64,000 nucleotides of DNA from contig DASYKU010000152.1 of the NCBI GenBank assembly GCA_035995165.1, forward strand, positions 1 to 64,000, given 5' to 3'. This stretch comes from Mycobacteriales bacterium. Lineage in GTDB: Bacteria > Actinomycetota > Actinomycetes > Mycobacteriales > CADCTP01. The notes below the pieces were generated by a model that had not been told where the DNA came from, did not search any database, and saw nothing but the letters and a program-made list of their open reading frames with translations. A program made the position numbers and the translations under genes. Shown one piece after another: positions 1-7,238 of the stretch; positions within the stretch are counted from its first letter, which is position 1; each line of letters opens with the position of its first letter.

Positions 1-246
1 GCGCTCGATCGCGCTCACGAAGTTCCGGCTCACCCGCGCCGCATCGGCGACCTGCTGCTGCCCCATCCGCAACCACTGCCGCTGCAACCGAACCCGCCGC
101 CCCACCACCTCCCGAAATTCCCTCTCATCCCGAACCCGCCCCACCACCCGAGGCGCGACGTCTGTTGCCAGATCCGCGCGGACTCGGGCTGCGGATGCGT
201 CGGCGCTGAGCGGCAGCACATGAGATGGGACCCTGTTCGTTGTCAT
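1..246 (-). CDS. XRE-family regulator, N-terminal part (cut by window edge)
   Basis: The first 82 codons of a gene running off the left edge are visible. After about 45 residues without a recognised domain, the frame reads a helix-turn-helix of XRE/Cro type (VVGRRVRLQRQ, then QQQVADAARVSRNFVSAIE), which should bind a palindromic operator. The ATG at 244-246 is supported by a GAGGGAG ribosome-binding site about 7 nt upstream. The C-terminal part, and so the signal it senses, lies outside the window. It is divergent from the XRE gene that starts at 505. Confidence 0.7.
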   Translation of the reverse strand, partial: MTTNRVPSHVLPLSADASAARVRADLATDVAPRVVGRVRDEREFREVVGRRVRLQRQWLRMGQQQVADAARVSRNFVSAIER

Positions 247-463
247 GGACCACTCCCTCATCAGGTGAATTGACCTGCGGCTATTCAGGCGGACGGAACC
301 AGTGGGCGCGGATCTGCGCCGGTCCCCCGGTAGTCGCGCGTCTGATAGCGACAACAAGAGGATTCGGGTCGCACCGGCTGTGTTCCTTCCTGGCGTTGTG
401 ACCGCTTGGATTCCGTACTGTGCCGCATGAATGGGACGCTAGTAAGACCAGTTGGGAGAGCGC

Positions 464-504
464 TCGCACAGTCTGTGCGACCGGTCCGGGCGTACCCTGA
501 CGAC
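464..504 (+). promoter_or_regulatory. Palindromic operator and leaderless promoter of the XRE gene
   Basis: A perfect inverted repeat, TCGCACA-GTC-TGTGCGA, lies at 464-480. It is followed by a TACCCT -10 box (493-498) that ends 6 nt before the ATG at 505, the spacing of a leaderless transcript. No ribosome-binding site precedes the ATG. The natural reading is that the XRE protein encoded just downstream binds the palindrome and controls its own promoter. Confidence 0.6.
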
Positions 505-1740
505 ATGTCTGCCGCGTCGAGTGACACGGGACGCCGAGTGGCGAGCCTTCGGAGACAGGCCGGACTCTCCCAGGTCGAATTGGCGCGGCGGCTGCACCGG
601 TCGGTCTCGTGGGTACAGAAAGTGGAACAGGGAGCCCGCGCGCTGTCGGATATCCGGCTCATCGAAGAACTGGCCGCTGTGCTCGGAGTATCCCGCCGGG
701 AACTGCTCGGCGAGGACATCGCTGATGTCGGCACCGCGATGCCGGCTGAGGAGATGCAGCGCCAGGCGTTCCTCCAGGGCCTGGGTGCGCTCACCCTCAC
801 CGGGGAGGATTTCTCCAGCAGGGACCTGCCCTACCGGACGGACGCGCCGTTGCTCGCCGCGCTCGTCGAAGGTACGGAGACGCTGGAGCGGCTCTACGGG
901 CACATTACGCCGGCTGCGCTGCAGGGTCTGGTGCTCGGTCAGTTGGAAGCCCTGACGGCTCTCCTGCGCGGGTCGCCGGGCAAGTACCGACGCGACGTGC
1001 TGAGCCTGACGGGGGAGACAGCCGTGCTCGCCGGATGGGTGGCGCTGGATCGGGGAAAGAACGACCGGTCGTTGTTCTACTTCGATTCGGCGCTACGTGC
1101 GGCGGCCGATGCGGGCGACGCTGCGCTCAGTGCGTACGCCATGGGTAGCGCCACGACCGTTCCGACGTTCCGGGAGAAGAGCCCGCGCTCGGTCATCAAC
1201 GCTCTGGGAAACGGCGCCCGAGGCGTTCTCGCCGCAAACGCCAGCCCCTCGACGGCGGCGTGGATCGCGACGCTGGAAGCGTCTGCCTACGCCACGGTCG
1301 GGGAACGGGACAACGCGCTCCATGCGCTGGCCAGGGCGGAGGACGTCTTCCGGGATGACGAAGACCCGGCCGGGGGGCGGCCGCGGGTGATGTTCTTCGA
1401 CCGCGGCCGACTGGCCGGGGAGCAGGGAATCATCCGGCTGGAACTGCAGAACACCCGGCTCGACGTGGCTGGTCGCTATCTGCAGACGGCGCTGATCGAG
1501 ATCGATCCGCGGGCCAAGATCCGGGCCCGTTTCCTGACCGCGCTCGCCTCGATCCATGCCGACAACGGCGATGTCGAGGGAGCGTGCCGATACGCGGCCG
1601 ACGCGTTCCGGGTGGGTCTGGAGACCGAGACGGTCCGATCTTTGGACCAAGTTCGCGAACTCCGCCACACCAAGCTCACCAGATGGGAATCCCACCCGGC
1701 CGTCCAGGAACTGGACGAGCACCTCAACACCCTCAACTAG
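505..1740 (+). CDS. XRE regulator with helical-repeat sensor domain
   Basis: This is a 411-residue DNA-binding regulator. Residues 8-65 form an XRE helix-turn-helix (RRVASLRRQAGLSQVELARR, then SVSWVQKVEQG). The rest is an Ala/Leu/Arg-rich helical domain resembling the TPR-like sensor of large actinobacterial XRE proteins. I chose the ATG at 505 rather than in-frame upstream starts because it fits the HTH boundary and lies 6 nt after a TACCCT box. The gene ends directly against a broken inositol-monophosphatase fragment. In other actinomycetes such regulators often sit beside NUDIX or HAD enzymes, and remnants of both lie just downstream. The ligand is unknown. Confidence 0.8.
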   Translation: MSAASSDTGRRVASLRRQAGLSQVELARRLHRSVSWVQKVEQGARALSDIRLIEELAAVLGVSRRELLGEDIADVGTAMPAEEMQRQAFLQGLGALTLTGEDFSSRDLPYRTDAPLLAALVEGTETLERLYGHITPAALQGLVLGQLEALTALLRGSPGKYRRDVLSLTGETAVLAGWVALDRGKNDRSLFYFDSALRAAADAGDAALSAYAMGSATTVPTFREKSPRSVINALGNGARGVLAANASPSTAAWIATLEASAYATVGERDNALHALARAEDVFRDDEDPAGGRPRVMFFDRGRLAGEQGIIRLELQNTRLDVAGRYLQTALIEIDPRAKIRARFLTALASIHADNGDVEGACRYAADAFRVGLETETVRSLDQVRELRHTKLTRWESHPAVQELDEHLNTLN

Positions 1741-1947
1741 CGCAATATTCGCGAGCCCGCAGAGGAAGAGGCGGAGCAGAAGAACGCGCTGCGGTTCGCG
1801 ATCACGGAGTTGCTCGCGGCGAATGTCCAACGGGTACGCATGTTCGGGTCCGCGGCGACCGATCTGGTCTGGATGGCTCGCGGCCGGACCGACGCCAGCG
1901 TCATCCTCGCCAACAAGCCGTGGGACACCGCCGCCGGCGTACCTATC
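1741..1947 (+). pseudogene. Inositol monophosphatase family, C-terminal remnant
   Basis: The frame that opens after the XRE stop reads VRMFGSAATDLVWMARGR and ASVILANKPWDTAAGV. These are the diagnostic C-terminal segments of the IMPase fold, including the Trp-Asp metal and substrate site. There is no start codon, no N-terminal domain with the first metal motifs, and the frame runs straight into reverse-strand NUDIX sequence near 1940-1950. It is a fragment about 69 codons long that cannot encode an active enzyme. Family recognition is confident and the exact junction is approximate. Confidence 0.75.
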
Positions 1948-2249
1948 CTCGACCTCGCGGGCCGCCGCTGCGGCCGGTTCCTCGCCGTCGTCCACGTAGC
2001 CGCCGGGGAGCTCCCACATCCAGCGGTCGATCACGAACCGTGCTGCCGCAGCATCAGGACGCTGCGATCCCGTACGACGGCGACAATCACCGGGCGCGGT
2101 GTGCGCAAGACGTACTGCTCGAAGCGAACGCCGTCGGGGAGTTCGACGTCGGCGACGCTCCAGGTCGCCCGGCGGGTGTCGTCGAGGGTTCGCTCGCCGT
2201 GGATGGTCCATCGCGTCGACCCGGACGCGGCGGGTGACTCGGCATCCAT
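1948..2249 (-). pseudogene. NUDIX hydrolase remnant, frameshifted and truncated
   Basis: From the ATG at 2249 the reverse strand reads a NUDIX N-terminus (TRWTIHGERTL, RPVIVAVVRDRSVLMLRQH) and then hits a stop. A one-base deletion near 2035-2040 explains this, because the next frame continues RFVIDRWMWELPGGYVDDGE and AAAAAREVE, the start of the Nudix box. The sequence ends at the junction with the IMPase fragment before the catalytic REUXEE part is complete. Three defects are therefore visible: a frameshift, loss of the catalytic Glu pair, and loss of the C-terminus. It is not expected to be functional. Confidence 0.75.
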
Positions 2250-2305
2250 ACGGGGGCACGCTATTCGTCTTGCGCGCGGGGCTGGTGTGACGGCGTGGAG
2301 ATACC

Positions 2306-2488
2306 GTGTGCTGGTGGGGTTTCGGGGGCGTGTTGTTCGACTGGCGAGGGACCCTCGTGGTGGCGCCGGGCATCACGACCCTGCTGGTGCCGCCCCTGTG
2401 GGCCTCTCACGAGACGCGTCTGCACCGCGTCCTGGACCTTGCCCTGCCCTTGCGCGAGCCCATCCTTCCGGCGCCAGTTTACTGGTAG
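2306..2488 (+). pseudogene. HAD-family hydrolase, N-terminal remnant
   Basis: A 60-codon frame begins with GFGGVLFDWRGTLVV, which matches HAD motif I (hydrophobic strand, then DxxGT) as seen in actinobacterial HAD phosphatases. It then reads sequence unlike the family and stops at 2488. The cap domain and motifs II-IV are absent. Next to the IMPase and NUDIX remnants it completes a run of three broken phosphate-chemistry genes. The bases from 2489 to 2621 carry no gene that I recognise. Confidence 0.55.
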
Positions 2489-2621
2489 GGCGTCCTATTC
2501 AAGGGTGACGAGTTCGAGCAAGTGACAGGGGACCGGATCGGTGTCCGGTGTTCTCGCACTCAAAGCGCCGGGAACCCGGATCGGTCGAGCTCAGTCAGCG
2601 ACGGCGTCCTAGACCCGACAG

Positions 2622-3869
2622 CTATTTCGCGACAGTTGCGGGAGCTGGTGTCTCCGGCATGTCGCGCAGCCGGCGCAGGGGAGAGGCGATCAGGAGCACT
2701 GGCATCACCAGGTTGCCGAATACCAACACCCACATCGCCTCTCGTACGCCGATCCAGCCGGCGAGGGCGCCGCCGAGCAGGCCGCCGATCGGGATCGTGC
2801 CGTAGAGGAGGAAACGCATGGTCGCGACGACCCGCCCGATCAGCTCGGGTGGTACGTACGCCTGTCGCCAGGCGACGACGGTGACGTTGTAGACCAGCAC
2901 GCCCACTTCCAGCACGAAGATGCCGGTGACGAAGCAGGCCAGCCGGGCGCCGTCCTCGGTCAGCGGGATGAGCAGGGCCGCCGGGGCGGTCAGCGCGATC
3001 GACAGCCACACCGTGCGAGCGGTCCCGAGGGCGGCTGCGATGCGGCGGGCCAGCATTGCCCCGGCGATGCCGCCGAGACTGCCGGCGGCCAGCAGCAGAC
3101 CGACAATCCCCGGCTGCACTCCGACGGTGCGGACGAGGAAGAGGACGGACAGCGTCATGACGCCGGCGAAGAACGGGTTGCCGGCGGCCGGCGCGATGGT
3201 GAGGACCCGCAGCAGCGGGTCGGCCAGGACATGGCGGGCGCCCTCGGCGACCTCCTGGCGCAGCGGCTCCCGTTCGGCCGATTCTCGCGGCGCCTCACGG
3301 GTCCGGATCGCCAGCAGGGTGACCGCGGAGACCAGGTAGCTGGCGGCGTCGACGGCCAGCGCGTACGGCGCGCGCATGATCTGGCTGAGCAGGCCCCCGA
3401 GTCCCGGACCGCTCACGGCCGCGACCGACTGGGAACCCTGCAGCTTCGCGTTGCCCTCGACCAGGTCATCGCGGCCGACCAGCGTCGGCAGGTACGCCTG
3501 GTACGCAACCTGGAAGAAGACGGTAGCGACGCCGGAGCCGAAGGCGACGACGTACAACTGGGTCAGGCCGAGGCCGCCGGCCGCAGCGGCGACCGGGACG
3601 CTGCCGACCAACACCAACCTGGCGAGGTCGCAGCTGACCATCACCGGCCGGTACGGTAACCGGTCCACCCAGGCGCCGGCGGGCAACCCGATCAGCAACC
3701 ACGGCAACCACGCCGCGGCCCCGAGTGCCCCTACCGCGAAGGCACTGGCGTCCAAGGTGGTCACCGCGATTAGCGGCAACACCACCGTGCTGACCGCAGT
3801 CCCGAGATCGCCGATGCTCTGGCCGGCCCAGAACAACGCAAAGTCGCGCCTTCTCCACAGCCGGCCCAT
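2622..3869 (-). CDS. MFS transporter (MFS_3-like exporter)
   Basis: This is a 415-residue integral membrane protein with about 12 hydrophobic segments. It opens with LWRRRDFALFWAGQSIGDLG and has the A-like loop GAWVDRLPYRPVM between helices 2 and 3, both typical of the drug/enterobactin-exporter branch of the major facilitator superfamily. It probably exports a small molecule by proton antiport. The start is taken at the ATG at 3869. A longer TTG start at 3917 is possible, but neither has a clear ribosome-binding site. It is related in pattern to the MFS protein at 19556-20806 (shared GAWVDR and IPIGGLLGG-type segments). The substrate cannot be told. Confidence 0.85.
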   Translation of the reverse strand: MGRLWRRRDFALFWAGQSIGDLGTAVSTVVLPLIAVTTLDASAFAVGALGAAAWLPWLLIGLPAGAWVDRLPYRPVMVSCDLARLVLVGSVPVAAAAGGLGLTQLYVVAFGSGVATVFFQVAYQAYLPTLVGRDDLVEGNAKLQGSQSVAAVSGPGLGGLLSQIMRAPYALAVDAASYLVSAVTLLAIRTREAPRESAEREPLRQEVAEGARHVLADPLLRVLTIAPAAGNPFFAGVMTLSVLFLVRTVGVQPGIVGLLLAAGSLGGIAGAMLARRIAAALGTARTVWLSIALTAPAALLIPLTEDGARLACFVTGIFVLEVGVLVYNVTVVAWRQAYVPPELIGRVVATMRFLLYGTIPIGGLLGGALAGWIGVREAMWVLVFGNLVMPVLLIASPLRRLRDMPETPAPATVAK

Positions 3870-4029
3870 CCGGGCAGTCTGGCACGATGCGGTCAACTGG
3901 TCGGGCTCCTGCAACACCGGCTGACGGACCGACCTGAGCGATCGCGGGCTCGCAAGGTTGCTGGTGAAGCGTCCTGTTCGAGGGGGAAGAAGTGGAGGCC
4001 GGGACGGAGGCGGCGCGAAATTCCGTGAG

Positions 4030-4938
4030 CTAAGAGAGGTGGGCGACCTGGAGGGGGTCGGTGCGGAGCCCGGGCGGGAAGGTGTGGGTCACCGGATCGA
4101 GGTGGCGGTCAGTGACGTGCCCGTCGAGAGCGATCTCCCGGACGTCGGCGGCGGCAAGTCGGCCGAGGGCTGCGGCGACGACGGCGGCAACCAGGGCGAT
4201 GCCTTCCGGCTCGTCCGGACGGCTTGTCTCGCTGACGAGCAGCAGGTCGCCGTCCGGCTCTTCGATGACGCTGGCCACCGCGGCCAGCCGGCCGCGGATC
4301 CATGCTCCTGAGGACAACTCTCGCCGGGTGCGGGCTACGGTCGCCTCGGCGTGTGCGGTCACCGCGGGGACGGATACCGGCGGGGGACACCAGCCCTCGT
4401 GCTGCCACAGATAGCGGTCCCGGCAGGCCTCGGCCAGCTCCGTGGCCGGCGCGCCGGTCAGGTCGCCGACAACGGCGCCCGGCGGCACCGGCTGCGCCGT
4501 GGCCCAGTCCAGCATCGCCACCGGGTCGAGCACGAAATTTGGTGCGGTCTGGACGACCTGTCCGCCGACCGATCGGACCAGCCCCGCGGCCGCCGCGTCC
4601 CGCTCGAGGAACGACACGGCCATCGGCAGCGGTGCGATCCGCATCCGCAGTCCTTCGGCGACCAGCGTGCGACCGAGGCCCCGACGGCGATGGGCGGGCA
4701 CAACAGTGACGGCTAGGACGTACTGTCCTCTGTGGACAGAGTGGTGAGCCGCGGTCACAGCCCCGCGGATGTCTCCATCCGGGCCGACGGCGACCTCGGT
4801 GCGCCAACGCGAGGGCTCGTCCCGGCCAGGACCGTGCAGCGCGTGAAATCTTGATCGGTAGATAGGCGGGGCCGAGTCCTCCAGCAACGCGGCCACTCCG
4901 TGCTCGTCCCCGGCCCGGTACGGACGAAAGCTCACCAT
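4030..4938 (-). CDS. GNAT-family N-acetyltransferase
   Basis: A 302-residue protein. Residues 1-140 form a GNAT domain with the acetyl-CoA pyrophosphate loop VTVVPAHRRRGLGRTLV. The C-terminal half resembles a second, degenerate GNAT repeat without that loop. It probably transfers an acyl group from CoA to an amine, with unknown acceptor. The ATG at 4938 has no ribosome-binding site but has a TAGCGT box 6 nt upstream, which suggests a leaderless mRNA. It stands alone between the MFS gene and the istB remnant. Confidence 0.8.
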   Translation of the reverse strand: MVSFRPYRAGDEHGVAALLEDSAPPIYRSRFHALHGPGRDEPSRWRTEVAVGPDGDIRGAVTAAHHSVHRGQYVLAVTVVPAHRRRGLGRTLVAEGLRMRIAPLPMAVSFLERDAAAAGLVRSVGGQVVQTAPNFVLDPVAMLDWATAQPVPPGAVVGDLTGAPATELAEACRDRYLWQHEGWCPPPVSVPAVTAHAEATVARTRRELSSGAWIRGRLAAVASVIEEPDGDLLLVSETSRPDEPEGIALVAAVVAAALGRLAAADVREIALDGHVTDRHLDPVTHTFPPGLRTDPLQVAHLS

Positions 4939-4944
4939 CGACGC

Positions 4945-4950
4945 ACGCTA
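4945..4950 (-). promoter_or_regulatory. Leaderless -10 box for the GNAT gene
   Basis: TAGCGT on the minus strand ends 6 nt before the ATG at 4938. A short palindrome, CAGTT-A-AACTG, lies further upstream at 4994-5004, but nothing links it to a particular regulator. Confidence 0.45.
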
Positions 4951-5087
4951 CATCGCCACAACGCGGCTTCTGTACACCGGATGGAACTCAGTACAGTTAA
5001 ACTGGCAGTGCGACATGCCGAAGTGCGACGAGTAGCGGCGATTCGGGGTTGAAGAGTGTCATGACCCGAGTAGGACAGCGCCGTGGA

Positions 5088-5665
5088 ATGACCGAGCAGG
5101 CCGCTGACGCCGCCGTCGACTAGGCTTGCCGCCGCTGCGGCTGCCCACCATGCGGGCCCGGTTCATCGAGGTCGCCGACGCCGCCGAACGCGAGCAGCTG
5201 ACCTACCGCGGGTTCCTCGCCGGACTGCTGATGCCCGAGTGCGACGACCGGGACCGACGCCGCTCGGAACGGCGGATCAAGGCCGCAGGGTTCCCCCGGC
5301 AGAAGTGGCTGCAGGACTTCGACTTCGACGCCAACCCCGCGGTCAACCCAGCGACGGTGAACACCCTCGCGACCTGCGCGTGGGTCCGGGCGGGCAACCG
5401 CTGTGTCTGATCGGAGACTCCGGCACCGGCAAATCCCACCTGCTCATCGGCCTCGGCGCCGCCTGCGGCGATGGACGGGCACCGGGTGCGGTACACCCTC
5501 GCTGCGAAGCTGGTCAACGAGCTCGTCGAGGCCGCGGATGAGAAGGTGCTGGCCAAGACGATCGTCCGCTGCGGCCGGGTCGACCTGCTCTGCATCGACG
5601 AGCTCGGCTACAGGGAACTCGACCGCCGTGGCGCCGAGCTGATGTTCCAGGTCCTCACCGAGTAC
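5088..5665 (+). pseudogene. istB: IS21-family IstB-like ATPase remnant
   Basis: The sequence matches an IstB helper ATPase in successive pieces: MTEQAADAAVD, LRLPTMRARFIEVADAA, FDANPAVNPATVNTLATCAW, the Walker A segment LIGDSGTGKSHLL, and VDLLCIDELGY (Walker B). The pieces lie in different frames. A TAG replaces an expected CAG at about 5121, and frameshifts occur near 5135, 5390 and 5470. The frame is cut at about 5665 after FQVLTE, so the C-terminal part is missing. No intact IstA transposase or terminal repeats were found. It is a dead transposon fragment. Confidence 0.8.
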
Positions 5666-5805
5666 GCCTCGACGTGCCGGCCGGCGACGTCGTCGGTCCG
5701 GTAGAAGCCGGCCACCGCGTCGCCCGCGACCTGCTGCGGGGCGAGGTCGCCGAGCAGCGCGCCGGGCGTGGTCCCGCCGACGCCGTGCATCCGCAGCTCG
5801 GTCAC
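5666..5805 (-). pseudogene. N-terminal stub of a membrane-protein gene abutting istB
   Basis: From a GTG at 5805 the reverse strand reads MTELRMHGVGGTTPGALLGD, then AGDAVAGFYRTDDVAGRHVEAYS. I recognise this as the cytosolic N-terminus of a large actinobacterial membrane-protein family of unknown function, which normally continues with WGGLTS and membrane helices. At about 5665 it switches to istB antisense sequence, so only about 47 codons remain. The likely cause is insertion or deletion mediated by the IS21-type element. Confidence 0.6.
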
Positions 5806-5942
5806 CCCGGTCAGGTCCGGGACGGGTCCACCTGTCCGGTCGGGCGGGACCCGGCACCGTGGTCGCCGTGGACAGGAACGGGCATGACCGGGACCGTAGT
5901 GGTCCGGATGGCCGCCGAGGTGAGGGCGAGTATCAAGGACCC

Positions 5943-7157
5943 ATGACCGGACTGCGAGCCGCGACCAACTGGGGCGGCAACCTCACGTACGGGGCCCGCC
6001 GGGTGCTGCGGCCCCGGTCGATCGACGAGCTGCGCGGCCTGGTCGCCGGCTCCGACCGGATCAAGGCGCTGGGCACGATGCACTCGTTCAGCCAGGTCGC
6101 CGACACCACCGGTGACCTGGTCAGCCTGACCGACCTGCCGCCGCGGCTGGAGATCGACCAGGACACCGTGACGGTGTCGGCCGGCCTGCGGTTCGGGGAC
6201 GTGGTCGGCCCGCTGAACACGGCCGGGCGGGCCCTGCACAACCTCGGCTCGCTGCCGCACATCTCGGTCGCGGGCGCCTGCGCCACCGGCACCCACGGCT
6301 CCGGCGACGGCAACCCCTGCCTGGCCGCGGCGGTCACCTCGTTCGAGCTGGTGACCGCGGCCGGCGACCTGGTCACGGTCGACGAGCCCGGGGCCGCGGT
6401 CGCGCTCGGCCGGCTCGGGGTGGTGACCGCCCTGACGCTGCGGACCGTGCCGGCGTACGACATCCAGCAGGTCGTGTACGAGAACCTTCCGCTGGACGCG
6501 ATCGACGACCTGGACGGCGTCTTCGGTGCCGCCTACAGCGTCAGCCTGTTCACCCGCTTCCGCGGGCCGGAGTTCGAGATGGCCTGGCTCAAGCGGCGGG
6601 TCGACCCGGGCGCGCCCTGGACGCCGCCGGAGACCTGGCTCGGCGCGACCCGGGCGCAGGGACAGCGGCACCCGGTGCCGGGCGAGCCCGGCGACCACAC
6701 CACCCTGCAGGACGGGCTGCCCGCGCCCTGGCACACCCGGCTGCCGCACTTCCGGCTGGAGTCGACGCCGAGCAAGGGCGACGAGATCCAGTCCGAGTTC
6801 CTCGTGCCGCGCGAGTACGGCGCCGCCGCGGTCCGGGCGGTGCAGGCGCTCCGCGAGCGGTTGGCACCGCTCCTGCTGGTGGCAGAGATCAGAACGGTGC
6901 GTGGGGACGACCTCTGGGCGAGCATGGCCCGCGGCCGGGACAGCGTGGCGCTGCACTTCACCTGGGTCCGGGACCAGCCCGCGGTCGAGGCCGCGGTGGC
7001 CGAGGTGGAGGCCGCGATCGCGCCGTTCGACCCGCGGCCGCACTGGGGCAAGGTCTTCACGATGACGCCGGAACGGGTCCCGGAGCTGCGTACGCTCGCG
7101 GACCGGCTGGACCCCGGCGGCGTCTTCGCGAACGAGTTCGCCGACAGATATCTCTGA
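5943..7157 (+). CDS. aldO: FAD-linked alditol (xylitol/sorbitol) oxidase
   Basis: A 404-residue VAO-family flavoenzyme expected to oxidise sugar alcohols at C1 with O2, giving the aldose and H2O2. The FAD domain shows LGTMHSFSQVADTTG, whose His corresponds to the covalent flavin-binding His of Streptomyces AldO, and LGSLPHISVAGACATGTHG. The C-terminus has the family segment PHWGKVFTMTPERV and ends FADRYL. The ATG at 5943 has an AAGGA site about 5 nt upstream. Length and motifs fit AldO better than gulonolactone oxidase, although both share the fold. No signal peptide is present, so it is cytosolic. Confidence 0.85.
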   Translation: MTGLRAATNWGGNLTYGARRVLRPRSIDELRGLVAGSDRIKALGTMHSFSQVADTTGDLVSLTDLPPRLEIDQDTVTVSAGLRFGDVVGPLNTAGRALHNLGSLPHISVAGACATGTHGSGDGNPCLAAAVTSFELVTAAGDLVTVDEPGAAVALGRLGVVTALTLRTVPAYDIQQVVYENLPLDAIDDLDGVFGAAYSVSLFTRFRGPEFEMAWLKRRVDPGAPWTPPETWLGATRAQGQRHPVPGEPGDHTTLQDGLPAPWHTRLPHFRLESTPSKGDEIQSEFLVPREYGAAAVRAVQALRERLAPLLLVAEIRTVRGDDLWASMARGRDSVALHFTWVRDQPAVEAAVAEVEAAIAPFDPRPHWGKVFTMTPERVPELRTLADRLDPGGVFANEFADRYL

Positions 7158-7180
7158 TATCGTGGGCAATTCGTGTGCGG

Positions 7181-7219
7181 AAATGAAAAAGGCGCCTGTT
7201 AAAGGCGCTGGCCTCATTT
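7181..7219. promoter_or_regulatory. A/T-rich inverted repeat ahead of helD
   Basis: The 81-bp gap between aldO and helD is unusually A/T-rich for this genome. AAATGA (7181-7186) pairs with TCATTT (7214-7219), enclosing a GGCGCC palindrome and two copies of AAAGGCGC. It could be a terminator for aldO, a leader hairpin for helD, or an operator. It does not match the rifamycin-associated element as I remember it. Confidence 0.35.
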
Positions 7220-7238
7220 TACGGAATGGGAGACGGGA

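Noticed and set aside
2489-2621. A tRNA or attachment-site remnant between the HAD stub and the MFS gene
   Set aside because: A GTTCGAG-like stretch is present, but no cloverleaf arms or CCA end could be formed.
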